Shown here one piece after another: positions 37,450 through 48,939 of a stretch of DNA of 64,000 nt (positions within the stretch are counted from its first letter, which is position 1; each line of letters opens with the position of its first letter). The stretch spans positions 411,578 through 475,577 of the forward strand of contig JAQFVV010000446.1 of the NCBI GenBank assembly GCA_028023455.1, given 5' to 3'. The translations under genes were made by a program, and so were the position numbers. The notes beneath the pieces are model-generated. The model was not told the DNA's origin. It searched no databases and saw nothing but the letters and a program-made list of their open reading frames with translations. Origin of the DNA: Epiperipatus broadwayi (Eukaryota > Onychophora > Udeonychophora > Euonychophora > Peripatidae).

Positions 37450-37914
37450 CAGGTTGTTGTTTTTTTGTTATTTATATGTTATATATGTATTTTTAAAAAG
37501 TATTAAGACATATATCGTAAAGATTTAAAAAACGGTTGTTGTTTTTTTAAGTTTTGCAGGGACCTAAAAATTTTAGTTACTTCACTTTATGAATCCCGCT
37601 TTATAATGTAGTGATGTGCAGGAAAAATTTGGGTTGAAATACTCAACTAATCAAATAAATAGTTAATGATGGACTAGAATTAGAAAGTGGTGACTAATCA
37701 AAACACAGAAAATTAATTTTAGTTTCAGAGGACTATACCAATAAATTATTAGATAGATTGGGCAAGAATTGAGGGATTTGTGTGCATGCATTAGGTTTTA
37801 AACATCAAGGACAATGAATTGGAAATCATCTTATGATGTATGCCTTACTAATAATAAACTTTCGTTGGAATTTTAAAATGCTTCTGTATTATATAATCTT
37901 ATGAGTATTATTAA

Positions 37915-38310
37915 AGATTAATCAATGTATAGATTTGTATGACATTAAATAAGTTATAAATTACTTGCCAATGCACTTGAGGAGAAATTTAGCTAATTAA
38001 ACAATATGATACTACAATTCACCACTCCACCGCACAAAATTATTAGCATATAATTATACTTGGTATAGTAACTGTTTGACCACAAAGCCTCCATAGCTAT
38101 ACTATATTGATAAAACTTAATAATGAATTCATTGATTTTAAAGTAAATAGATTTGTATTTTAATACACAATATTTTTGAAGACAAGTTTAGCTATTTAGA
38201 TGATATGACACTGCAGTCCTTCATTCAACCACACAGAACTATAACCATATAATTATACTTGGTATAGTAATTGGTTGATCACATCTTGCTGTTTTCTCAT
38301 TATAATTTAT
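37915..38310. repeat. Two diverged 199-bp tandem units
   Basis: Shared blocks (TTTAGCTA, a CACTCCACCGCACA/CATTCAACCACACA pair, ATAATTATACTTGGTATAGTAA, TTGA-CCAC) recur 199 bp apart. The copies are diverged and non-coding. Confidence 0.7.
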
Positions 38311-38429
38311 TTTAGTTATCATATTTGAAACTTTACTATATTGATAAAAAATTTTAAATCTTCCATTTTTTGCTTTAAGGTAAATCATTATATACTTTTT
38401 CAAGTTTTAATGTTTATCAGTACCATCTT

Positions 38430-38935
38430 AGTTCAATCCTATTGGAAACCATACATCCCTGCAGAAGTCAGATTAATTTCTGTCAATATGGATGCATTTC
38501 GAACATCTGCTTCACTTTTTTCAAGGGAGTAACACATATAGTGCATGTTATAATTTTTACTTTATATACATATTTTTAGATCTTCTTTAATTTGACATCA
38601 TATATGTATATTTTAGATATATTTTAAAAATTTCTTTTCCATCACACATTCATGAAACATATGACCAAAGTCATATGAAAAATATGTACACTTTATGTTG
38701 AATCAATACTCACCAATTGTTGGCTCAGATTCCACAATTTTTCACACGTCTTCATCATTTGTTTTAGTGTTATATATGCAAATTACAATAGTATAATTTA
38801 CAAGCCAAATTTTCTGCACTCAAAACTTTGATACAATCTACTTTACATAAATATATTTATTATTAATCATTTTTTATATTAGAGATTATCCCTAGCCCAA
38901 ATATACACATTAATGTCACTTGATGAATAATGTTT
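38430..38935 (-). repeat. Family D repeat in GALNT intron 1
   Basis: Same family as 26.04-26.54 kb. On the minus strand about 38690-38735 keeps GCCAACAATTGGTGAGTATTGATTCAACAT, aligned with the family A hammerhead (CCAACTGATGAGTGCTG-GTTCAGCAT) but with a broken core. Confidence 0.6.
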
Positions 38936-38980
38936 ATATAGTTTTAGAGGCATCAAGACTTGTTTCTTTGTCCGTGGTTG

Positions 38981-38985
<5 letters not shown>

Positions 38986-39021
<36 letters not shown>
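38986..39021. repeat. (TA)n tract at left edge of PLE insertion
   Basis: Pure TA dinucleotides directly abut the first PLE terminal repeat. A matching (TA)n run at 45376-45396 abuts the other edge, so the PLE cluster appears inserted in a TA microsatellite. Confidence 0.9.
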
Positions 39022-39024
<3 letters not shown>

Positions 39025-41553
39025 AAAACGAAGATTTGCACGGGTTAAATATATAAAATACATATTTTGCGGGTTCATCCGTGTTAAAAACTTTTAATAT
39101 CAATTTACTGACGTTTCGACTTGGTCACACAAGCCATCCACAGAGTTATAAAAAGGTAGAAAGACGGTTGTAGAGGCGCTACAATCACTGGTTTGAATAA
39201 AACATTAAAAATCCCACCAATAGCAAAAATGTTAAATTTAAGAATGTTTTTTAAAGAAATCTTTCCAAATAGGAGGAAGTTTGCACGTATCATCTCGCTT
39301 ATTGATACAATCTGGCCTTTTAAGTATCTCAATGGCTTCTCTGATTTTGCATTGGTAGAGATTATCACATCTGGATATGATCCTGGTACTAGAAAAATCT
39401 ATTTTATGACCTGAATCTATAGTATGGAGTGAGAGTGCTGATGATGATGAGTGTTGTTTAACTGCATTAGCATGCTCATCTCTCCTAACACTGATGCGAC
39501 GATTACTCATACCTATGTAAGAAGCTTTACAATTTTTACATGAGATTTGATAGACACCATGAGATTCAAGAGGGATTGAATCCTTAGGCTTGGTTATTAT
39601 ATTGCTGATCTTTTGATGAGCAGAAAATGCTGTATCTATATTATAGCGTTTTAATATACGTCCGATACTGTCTGTAGTTCCTTTTACATATGGAACACAA
39701 ATCCTAATAGCTGACTTATCATCTTTTTGTTTCCTATTTTGTCTATTTTGGGCTTGAAATAAGGCTTTTTTTATAAATTTGTAATTATAACTATTTGCTA
39801 ATAAAACACTATTAATATGATTTATTTCTTCTTTCAGATGTGTGTCATCTGAAAGGTTAATTGCTCTATTTAAAAGAGTTTTGGCTACAGAAACTATCTG
39901 AGTTGGGTGATGATGAGAATGGAAATGTAAATATCTGTCTGTGTGTGTATCCTTTCTGTAAATAGAAAAAGATAAACTATTTGGTGTTCTGGTGACTAGA
40001 ACATCAAGAAAAGGGAGTTTTCCATCAGACTCTGTCTCCATTGTAAATTTAATATGAGGATGCATATTATTTAAATGTAAGAAAAAATCATCTAATGTAT
40101 TTTTTCCATGTTGCCATATGACAAAAGTGTCATCTATGTATCTGAGCCAAATGAGAGGTTTTAAAGATGATGATTCTAAAGCACGAGTTTCTATATATTC
40201 CATGAATAAATCAGCTATTACTCCTGAGATAGGTGAGCCCATAGGAGTACCAAAAACTTGTCTGTAATGCTGTCCATTGTATACAAAATATGTATTTAAG
40301 AGACAATGTTTAATCAAAGCAATAATATGGTCTGGTAAATTGCAACGTTGTGAGATTATATTTAAAGCTTCATCAATTGGAATGTTTGTAAACAAAGACA
40401 CGACATCAAAACTGACCAGAATGTCACTAGCATTAATTTTTAAACTTTTTAAAACAGAAATAAAATGAAGAGAGTTTTTAATATATGATTTAATAGATGG
40501 GATTGTAGGTTTAATGAAATCCGATAAGTATCTAGCTAAAATATGAGTTGGAGAACCTATTGCACTTACTATTGGACGAAGAGGGGTATCTGGTTTGTGA
40601 ATTTTTGGAAGTCCATAAAATTTTGGAAAGACACAAGATTTTTCACGAGGGATTATTTTATTTTTTATCTCTGTTTCAATAGGTGATTTATTAATAATAG
40701 CTTTTGTTGTTTTTTCCAAATATGTAGTATGATCTCTTTTTGATAGTTTATAAGTTTTATCACTAAGCAGATCTAAAATTTTATTATGGTAAATGTCACG
40801 ATCCATTACAACTGTGGCATTACCTTTATCAGCTGGAAGTACCACAATTGATTTGTCCGATTTTATATTATTTAATGCTTGTCTTTCTTTCTTTGAAAAA
40901 TTATTTTTAGGAAGCTTAGCTTTTTTTAAAATATTACAAATCTCAGCTCTAGCTAAATCAGCCGATGTAGAATCAATTTTATCAAGAGCTGATTCAACAT
41001 TACAGACAATTTTCTCAAAAGGTATCCGGGAAGGTGTTAAAGCAAAATTGAAACCTTTTTCTAAAACCGAAATTTCATCTGTAGAGAGGGCTTTCTTAGA
41101 TAAATTGTAAACGGTTTTTTGATTTGGATACATAATGTTTGGGGATTGTGTTCTAATTAGCATTTGCAATTTTTTCTTTTGCTTTGCTGTTACCAATTCC
41201 GAATCTTTAAATGATCGAAAACTTGCAATACGATCAAAACTAGTCCACAGTAAAGGATGTATTTTATTACTAAGGAATAAACGTAAATGTAGCAATACTT
41301 TATCAATTTTGTCTAAATTTTTCCGAGTTTCTTTAATAAAAGAGTTTAAAATAATATTGCTGGTTTTCCTTAGAATTTTACTAACATTATAATTGTTCTT
41401 GTGAAACACAATTTTACAGCAAGTGGGTATAACGTTGTGATTTTTGCACGCTAACAAAAAAGATAAATTACAAAGTAACTTACATTTCTTACTCCACGTT
41501 CTTTCAAATATACGAAGCTGTTTAAAAATTTCCTCCCCGTAGAGGTTAGTAAT
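39022..41553 (-). mobile_element. Penelope-like element, copy 1 (tandem unit)
   Basis: A 2532-bp unit on the minus strand, bounded by the same terminal sequence (GTTAAAACGAAGATTTGCAC at 39022 and again at 41554). In minus orientation copy 2 lies immediately upstream and supplies the terminal repeat in which the copy 1 frame starts, the head-to-tail arrangement characteristic of PLEs. The 3' part (39023-39185) holds a hairpin plus GAAAC segment related to hammerheads. Confidence 0.92.
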
Positions 41554-41610
41554 GTTAAAACGAAGATTTGCACGGGTTAAATATATAAAATACATATTTT
41601 GCGGGTTCAT
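39238..41610 (-). CDS. PLE polyprotein: reverse transcriptase + GIY-YIG endonuclease, intact
   Basis: A 790-codon uninterrupted frame. The N-terminal 250 residues are basic. The reverse transcriptase lies at about 250-545, with the PLE signatures LPADKGNATVVMD (258-270), FYGLPKIHKP (331-340), motif A FDVVSLFTNIP (401-411), motif B GTPMGSPISG (454-463), motif C YIDD (491-494) and LPFLDV (532-537). The C-terminal GIY-YIG nuclease has GVYQISCKNCKASYIG (685-700) with downstream Arg, His and Glu. The first ~20 codons lie in the upstream terminal repeat. The host gene runs on the opposite strand. The intact frame and near-identity to copies 2 and 3 suggest recent mobility. Whether it is expressed is unknown. 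Confidence 0.93.
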   Translation of the reverse strand: MNPQNMYFIYLTRANLRFNITNLYGEEIFKQLRIFERTWSKKCKLLCNLSFLLACKNHNVIPTCCKIVFHKNNYNVSKILRKTSNIILNSFIKETRKNLDKIDKVLLHLRLFLSNKIHPLLWTSFDRIASFRSFKDSELVTAKQKKKLQMLIRTQSPNIMYPNQKTVYNLSKKALSTDEISVLEKGFNFALTPSRIPFEKIVCNVESALDKIDSTSADLARAEICNILKKAKLPKNNFSKKERQALNNIKSDKSIVVLPADKGNATVVMDRDIYHNKILDLLSDKTYKLSKRDHTTYLEKTTKAIINKSPIETEIKNKIIPREKSCVFPKFYGLPKIHKPDTPLRPIVSAIGSPTHILARYLSDFIKPTIPSIKSYIKNSLHFISVLKSLKINASDILVSFDVVSLFTNIPIDEALNIISQRCNLPDHIIALIKHCLLNTYFVYNGQHYRQVFGTPMGSPISGVIADLFMEYIETRALESSSLKPLIWLRYIDDTFVIWQHGKNTLDDFFLHLNNMHPHIKFTMETESDGKLPFLDVLVTRTPNSLSFSIYRKDTHTDRYLHFHSHHHPTQIVSVAKTLLNRAINLSDDTHLKEEINHINSVLLANSYNYKFIKKALFQAQNRQNRKQKDDKSAIRICVPYVKGTTDSIGRILKRYNIDTAFSAHQKISNIITKPKDSIPLESHGVYQISCKNCKASYIGMSNRRISVRRDEHANAVKQHSSSSALSLHTIDSGHKIDFSSTRIISRCDNLYQCKIREAIEILKRPDCINKRDDTCKLPPIWKDFFKKHS

Positions 41611-43975
41611 CCGTGTTAAAAACTTTTAATATCAATTTACTGACGTTTCGACTTGGTCACACAAGCCATCCACAGAGTTATAAAAAGGTAGAAAGACGGT
41701 TGTAGAGGCGCTACAATCACTGGTTTGAATAAAACATTAAAAATCCCACCAATAGCAAAAATGTTAAATTTAAGAATGTTTTTTAAAGAAATCTTTCCAA
41801 ATAGGAGGAAGTTTGCACGTATCATCTCGCTTATTGATACAATCTGGCCTTTTAAGTATCTCAATGGCTTCTCTGATTTTGCATTGGTAGAGATTATCAC
41901 ATCTGGATATGATCCTGGTACTAGAAAAATCTATTTTATGACCTGAATCTATAGTATGGAGTGAGAGTGCTGATGATGATGAGTGTTGTTTAACTGCATT
42001 AGCATGCTCATCTCTCCTAACACTGATGCGACGATTACTCATACCTATGTAAGAAGCTTTACAATTTTTACATGAGATTTGATAGACACCATGAGATTCA
42101 AGAGGGATTGAATCCTTAGGCTTGGTTATTATATTGCTGATCTTTTGATGAGCAGAAAATGCTGTATCTATATTATAGCGTTTTAATATACGTCCGATAC
42201 TGTCTGTAGTTCCTTTTACATATGGAACACAAATCCTAATAGCTGACTTATCATCTTTTTGTTTCCTATTTTGTCTATTTTGGGCTTGAAATAAGGCTTT
42301 TTTTATAAATTTGTAATTATAACTATTTGCTAATAAAACACTATTAATATGATTTATTTCTTCTTTCAGATGTGTGTCATCTGAAAGGTTAATTGCTCTA
42401 TTTAAAAGAGTTTTGGCTACAGAAACTATCTGAGTTGGGTGATGATGAGAATGGAAATGTAAATATCTGTCTGTGTGTGTATCCTTTCTGTAAATAGAAA
42501 AAGATAAACTATTTGGTGTTCTGGTGACTAGAACATCAAGAAAAGGGAGTTTTCCATCAGACTCTGTCTCCATTGTAAATTTAATATGAGGATGCATATT
42601 ATTTAAATGTAAGAAAAAATCATCTAATGTATTTTTTCCATGTTGCCATATGACAAAAGTGTCATCTATGTATCTGAGCCAAATGAGAGGTTTTAAAGAT
42701 GATGATTCTAAAGCACGAGTTTCTATATATTCCATGAATAAATCAGCTATTACTCCTGAGATAGGTGAGCCCATAGGAGTACCAAAAACTTGTCTGTAAT
42801 GCTGTCCATTGTATACAAAATATGTATTTAAGAGACAATGTTTAATCAAAGCAATAATATGGTCTGGTAAATTGCAACGTTGTGAGATTATATTTAAAGC
42901 TTCATCAATTGGAATGTTTGTAAACAAAGACACGACATCAAAACTGACCAGAATGTCACTAGCATTAATTTTTAAACTTTTTAAAACAGAAATAAAATGA
43001 AGAGAGTTTTTAATATATGATTTAATAGATGGGATTGTAGGTTTAATGAAATCCGATAAGTATCTAGCTAAAATATGAGTTGGAGAACCTATTGCACTTA
43101 CTATTGGACGAAGAGGGGTATCTGGTTTGTGAATTTTTGGAAGTCCATAAAATTTTGGACAGACACAAGATTTTTCACGAGGGATTATTTTATTTTTTAT
43201 CTCTGTTTCAATAGGTGATTTATTAATAATAGCTTTTGTTGTTTTTTCCAAATATGTAGTATGATCTCTTTTTGATAGTTTATAAGTTTTATCACTAAGC
43301 AGATCTAAAATTTTATTATGGTAAATGTCACGATCCATTACAACTGTGGCATTACCTTTATCAGCTGGAAGTACAACAATTGATTTGTCCGATTTTATAT
43401 TATTTAATGCTTGTCTTTCTTTCTTTGAAAAATTATTTTTAGGAAGCTTAGCTTTTTTTAAAATATTACAAATCTCAGCTCTAGCTAAATCAGCCGATGT
43501 AGAATCAATTTTATCAAGAGCTGATTCAACATTACAGACAATTTTCTCAAAAGGTATCCGGGAAGGTGTTAAAGCAAAATTGAAACCTTTTTCTAAAACC
43601 GAAATTTCATCTGTAGAGAGGGCTTTCTTAGATAAATTGTAAACGGTTTTTTGATTTGGATACATAATGTTTGGGGATTGTGTTCTAATTAGCATTTGCA
43701 ATTTTTTCTTTTGCTTTGCTGTTACCAATTCCGAATCTTTAAACGATCGAAAACTTGCAATACGATCAAAACTAGTCCACAGTAAAGGATGTATTTTATT
43801 ACTAAGGAATAAACGTAAATGTAGCAATACTTTATCAATTTTGTCTAAATTTTTCCGAGTTTCTTTAATAAAAGAGTTTAAAATAATATTGCTGGTTTTC
43901 CTTAGAATTTTACTAACATTATAATTTTCTTGTGAAACACAATTTTAAGCAAGTGGGTATAACGTTGTGATTTTT
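41554..43975 (-). mobile_element. Penelope-like element, copy 2 (5'-truncated)
   Basis: Nearly identical to copy 1 from its 3' end up to 43975, where it breaks and joins inverted copy 3. The frame is open for 685 codons (43827-41770), covering the whole reverse transcriptase and GIY-YIG domains. Single-base losses near 43925 and 43946 and the truncation remove the normal N-terminus. One residue difference (Cys for Phe at the position before PKFYGLP) is visible. Confidence 0.92.
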
Positions 43976-45375
43976 CTGTTTTAAAAAGTTTAAAAATTAA
44001 TGCTAGTGACATTCTGGTCAGTTTTGATGTCGTGTCTTTGTTTACAAACATTCCAATTGATGAAGCTTTAAATATAATCTCACAACGTTGCAATTTACCA
44101 GACCATATTATTGCTTTGATTAAACATTGTCTCTTAAATACATATTTTGTATACAATGGACAGCATTACAGACAAGTTTTTGGTACTCCTATGGGCTCAC
44201 CTATCTCAGGAGTAATAGCTGATTTATTCATGGAATATATAGAAACTCGTGCTTTAGAATCATCATCTTTAAAACCTCTCATTTGGCTCAGATACATAGA
44301 TGACACTTTTGTCATATGGCAACATGGAAAAAATACATTAGATGATTTTTTCTTACATTTAAATAATATGCATCCTCATATTAAATTTACAATGGAGACA
44401 GAGTCTGATGGAAAACTCCCTTTTCTTGATGTTCTAGTCACCAGAACACCAAATAGTTTATCTTTTTCTATTTACAGAAAGGATACACACACAGACAGAT
44501 ATTTACATTTCCATTCTCATCATCACCCAACTCAGATAGTTTCTGTAGCCAAAACTCTTTTAAATAGAGCAATTAACCTTTCAGATGACACACATCTGAA
44601 AGAAGAAATAAATCATATTAATAGTGTTTTATTAGCAAATAGTTATAATTACAAATTTATAAAAAAAGCCTTATTTCAAGCCCAAAATAGACAAAATAGG
44701 AAACAAAAAGATGATAAGTCAGCTATTAGGATTTGTGTTCCATATGTAAAAGGAACTACAGACAGTATCGGACGTATATTAAAACGCTATAATATAGATA
44801 CAGCATTTTCTGCTCATCAAAAGATCAGCAATATAATAACCAAGCCTAAGGATTCAATCCCTCTTGAATCTCATGGTGTCTATCAAATCTCATGTAAAAA
44901 TTGTAAAGCTTCTTACATAGGTATGAGTAATCGTCGCATCAGTGTTAGGAGAGATGAGCATGCTAATGCAGTTAAACAACACTCATCATCATCAGCACTC
45001 TCACTCCATACTATAGATTCAGGTCATAAAATAGATTTTTCTAGTACCAGGATCATATCCAGATGTGATAATCTCTACCAATGCAAAATCAGAGAAGCCA
45101 TTGAGATACTTAAAAGGCCAGATTGTATCAATAAGCGAGATGATACGTGCAAACTTCCTCCTATTTGGAAAGATTTCTTTAAAAAACATTCTTAAATTTA
45201 ACATTTTTGCTATTGGTGGGATTTTTAATGTTTTATTCAAACCAGTGATTGTAGCGCCTCTACAACCGTCTTTCTACCTTTTTATAACTCTGTGGATGGC
45301 TTGTGTGACCAAGTCGAAACGTCAGTATATTGATATTAAAAGTTTTTAACACGGATGAACCCGCAAAATATGTAT
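43974..45375 (+). mobile_element. Penelope-like element, copy 3 (inverted, 5'-truncated)
   Basis: On the + strand, starting inside the reverse transcriptase just before motif A and running through motifs A-C, the GIY-YIG domain and the terminal repeat to TATTTTATATATA. The frame from 44032 to 45195 (387 codons) is open. It meets copy 2 head to head; a TTT at 43973-43975 can belong to either copy (microhomology). 5'-truncated inverted copies joined to tandem ones are a known PLE configuration. Confidence 0.92.
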
Positions 45376-45396
45376 TTTATATATATATATATATAT
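45376..45396. repeat. (TA)n tract at right edge of PLE insertion
   Basis: TA dinucleotides continuing from the end of PLE copy 3; counterpart of the tract at 38986-39021. Confidence 0.85.
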
Positions 45397-45724
45397 AAAC
45401 ACAGTCCACACATAAACAATAACCAAACAATGCCAAGAAAATAAGCAATAGCCAAACAATAACAAGAATCTACATTTGTTTGTTGTCAATGCAACCTTTT
45501 TTATTGTGACAAAGATGGATGCCTACCTTTATCTATGGACTAATATGCTTATATACTCACTAAAGATTAATGATTGACTAAAAAAGATTGAGCTTTATAA
45601 ATCAAAGAATTTTAAATAAACAACATTAAATAGACAAATATAACTTATTTTTAAAAGCAGACTAACAAATAGTCAATTCTAACTTTCAAATTTCACTGAG
45701 ACCATATATATAGTCTATAGTAGA

Positions 45725-46080
45725 CTTGATGTAATTATAAGGGACTTGAACTCAGACTTTCAAACTCCCCATGGCTATCCAATCCATCTTATATAACTGA
45801 TACACATGACCACATACATGTGAAGAATGGAGAGGATTGAAGCTTGTCTATTAAAATTTGAAGATATGCTATCTTAATATAAACTGAGCAGTGATTGTAT
45901 GTATGTGTTGGAGATATTGATCCGGACCAACTGATGAGTGTTGTTTCAGTATGAAATAGTATATTGAAGATCATTTATTTTTTCACATGTATGTGGTCAT
46001 ATGTATTAGTTGTATACACTGGATTGGATAGCTATGAGGAGTTTAAAAGTCTGAGTTCAAGTCTTTTATAATATATATAA
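45725..46080 (+). repeat. Family A element with long terminal inverted repeats
   Basis: Left end AATTATAAGGGACTTGAACT..TGACCACATACATGTG and right end CACATGTATGTGGTCAT..AGTCTGAGTTCAAGTC are reverse complements over about 110 bp. Between them lie the family A body (TTAATATAAACTGAGCA) and a single hammerhead. This looks like a whole short element: inverted repeat, unit, hammerhead, inverted repeat. Confidence 0.75.
45924..45967 (+). ncRNA. Hammerhead ribozyme, family A, weakened
   Basis: CTGATGA at 45931-45937, stem II GTGTTG-TTT-CAGTAT with several G-U pairs, GAAA at 45953-45956. Stem I is reduced to about 3 bp (CAA/TTG). The core is complete but folding is probably poor. Confidence 0.6.
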
Positions 46081-47425
46081 CACACACTGACTTGGAAGTG
46101 TTAAAGTTATGGCACTCCCAACTTTGATACAACCACTTCAGTTGAATACATTTATAATTATTACTAATGATTTATTAAGATAAAATTAACCTAAGCCAAG
46201 GTGTGAACTTGAAATTTTAATTAAAAATTAATGTATCTGTTTTATTTGCTCTATTTTTTCCCATATATGATGATTTTATTAGATATACTTTAAACTTTCA
46301 CTCCACCCCACATTCTCAAAACATATAAATAAATATGTCTGAAAAAGGCAAACACATATAGGATCTCTTAGGATTTTAAACAATATAAAATTTGCATATT
46401 AAATATTATATACTTTTATATAAAAGAATTTGAGTATTTCTTAATCATAGAATTTATTGCCTTAAAATACAATTTATTTATTTTGAAATCAATATTTATT
46501 AAAAGGTATAACCACGTGTAATTATTATCAACTTTTAGTTTGATTTTAAGTTAGCAAACATTAGTTTGATTATTTATTTCTTAACTATTTACCATAAAGG
46601 TTTTGAATTACTTATACTCTATTATAAAAATAATTTACAAGGATTTGTACTGTTGTTATTAATAGCTTAATAGCAATATAAAGCCTCACTAAATTATCTA
46701 GTTTAGACATAACACCACATTAACAACAACAAGCATTTCAGATCATTCTGTCCTAGATTAATGAACATTAAGAGCTTAAGTGCTTACAGAACTGTGTTTC
46801 ACATATCTATTTTTATCATGCTATTTACGTCAATAAACTAGAAGTTTCAATATGTAGACATTTAAGCTGATGTGACAATAACATACATTACTATCAATTA
46901 GAACATCATCAATAAGCAAATTCATCTAAGAAACAATATCTTGCTGGGATATTTTGATATAGAATTTGAAATTTGATACAAGCTGGTATATAATGAGTGT
47001 TTAGATTTTAAAAATTGGTGATTAAATCACAACATAATTGATTTCAATCATTTAATTTGCTTAATAGCATATTAGAATAAAAATTAGTAGAGATCTTGGA
47101 ATTCTCATACTAAGATGTTCTCGACAGAAAAGAGTGACCAAAAAATTGTAAATAATAAATATATAATCAAGTGGCTTAATTTCTTAGGAGTCCATAAAAA
47201 TTTTAGGTGGTAGAAATGCAAAATTACAGTCAATGTAAGGATCTTTCATTCTTGATTACTTATACTCTACTATTGCATTAAACCAGACAGGGCTTTAGAT
47301 AATGTATCTTTATTAATTCAAATAGACTCAGGCTAAAAGTTGTTTCATCTACATAATGTGTCTATAATATTTTGCTGCTAGACATGGTTGGACCCATTAA
47401 AAAAATAGAAATTTGAGAGAAAAAT
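46081..47425. other. Intronic AT-rich sequence
   Basis: 46090-46230 resembles the right part of family D (CACTCCCAACTTTGATACAA, ATTAC-TAATGATTTATTAA). The remainder has no recognisable feature. Confidence 0.45.
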
Positions 47426-47735
47426 AAAACAGGCAAAACTCTCCATATGTATAGCCACTCAGTGCAAGCTAGAGTAATAAATGGATGCCAGAAGGCTTGT
47501 GCCTAAGATCTAGGTGCAGTACTCTCAGATCCAAGGCTCCTCACTGATGAAAACCACAAGTCAGAAACTAGTCTGGAGATATTGGCTGAGTAGGCACTAG
47601 ATGGGGATTTTATGCACAAGCCTTTTGTATCCATTGCTTACTCTGGCTTGTACTGAGTGGCAATAGTGTATGGAGAGTTTTGCCTGTTTTAATAACAGTT
47701 ATAAGCAAGCATAAGAAATGGTGATCATGTGAGGT
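47426..47735 (+). repeat. Family C element with 77-bp terminal inverted repeats
   Basis: 47426-47502 and 47614-47690 are reverse complements (AAAACAGGCAAAACTCTCCA ... TGGAGAGTTTTGCCTGTTTT), enclosing about 111 bp that hold the hammerhead. The compact unit is 265 bp. The right flank to about 47735 is shared with the copies at 2.98 and 55.33 kb. No protein is encoded. Confidence 0.85.
47529..47587 (+). ncRNA. Hammerhead ribozyme, family C
   Basis: Distal stem I CCAA/TTGG, internal loop, proximal TCCTCA (47538-47543) with TGGAGA (one mismatch), core CTGATGA 47544-47550, GAAA 47564-47567, a 2-bp stem III with TA loop, GTC 47571-47573. Stem II is weak. Confidence 0.7.
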
Positions 47736-48376
47736 GTATTGGCTTAGAAAAAGAATACAAAATAAATAGGATTTTATTTTGTTTTTTACTATTCACATAA
47801 TCAACATTTGCCGTATTATAGATTTTGATAAAACAATGCTTTTTTAATCTATAATATTAAAAATAGAATTATTAAGTAAGCTATAAATATACTCAAACGG
47901 TACAAATGATGTACCTATTTCAACTGAAATGATTTGGAAGTCATTAAATTCACTTAAAAAATTGCATAATGATTCCTTCAGCATATTTTTTCCGTTTTAT
48001 CATTCTTTAATGGCTATTTTAAAATTCAATTATTTTTTACTTTTATAAAATTAAAACTTCTTTTTTAAAATTGAGTTGTTACTGTCTTGAAACACATGAA
48101 CACTTGTTGCAATCTTACCCATTCTTATATATGAAAAATTCTGAAAAAAAAAAACATTAAAATATTGCAATTTAACTTAAACACACTAAATTTTATGCAC
48201 TTACAATTATGACACTATCTCTTATAAACAAATATCTTACTGATTATCACCTCTTTTACTAAACTAAAAATTATATTTTTTAGCCTATATATACTTTAAA
48301 CTTTAATTAAAAATCAATATATCTATTATTAGTAAACACAACTACATAGGAAAATTAATTCAACTCCATTTTTTTT

Positions 48377-48910
48377 TTGCCTATATATAAACTTGGTTGG
48401 AGTGCTTTTGGTAAAAATACCTTGATACTAAAAGGAAATATGCCTATGTGTTTGAAAAGAAAGGTTTTTAATAAATGTGTTTTATCAGTTCTTACTTATG
48501 GATCTGAGACTTGGATACTTAATAGAAGAGCAATTCAGAGACTTCAGACCACTCAAAGAAGTATGGAGAGATGCATGGTGGGAGTAACAAGGAGAGGTTG
48601 AAGAACCAATGTATGAGTAAGAGAACAAACAGGTGTTACTGACTTCATTGAAAAAATTAAAAGACTGAAATGGAGTTGGAATAGAAATGTTACTAGAAGA
48701 GATGATAATAGATGGACAATTGGAAATCTTAAATTGGATTCCAAGAGATTGTAAAAGACCCAGAAAGAGACCACAAGTGAGATGGATGGATGAAATAAGA
48801 AAGTGTGCAGGGGTTATGTGGAGAAGAGATAATATTGATCGGATAAGATAGATTGAACTTTGAGAGACCTTCATCCTGCAGTGGATTGATAATGATTGAT
48901 GATGATGAAA
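48377..48910 (+). pseudogene. RTE-like LINE 3' end, second copy
   Basis: KRKVFNKCVLSVLTYGSETW and TTQRSMERCMVGVTRRG belong to the C-terminal region of RTE-type proteins. After a stop the tail REQTGVTDFIEKIKRLKW, DDNRWTI follows, with further frameshifts. It ends in a GATTGATGATGATGA tail. It shares its last 300 bp with the copy at 35.7 kb but starts further upstream. Confidence 0.75.
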
Positions 48911-48939
48911 TATACTTATAGCTTTCCATTTACTGCATA

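Noticed and set aside
39193-43924. Short + strand frames inside the PLE copies (63-105 codons, repeated at both copies)
   Set aside because: Shadows of the minus-strand PLE frame; their recurrence only reflects the tandem copies.
48485-48929. Minus-strand frames of 66-129 codons
   Set aside because: Antisense shadows of the RTE-like LINE fragment.
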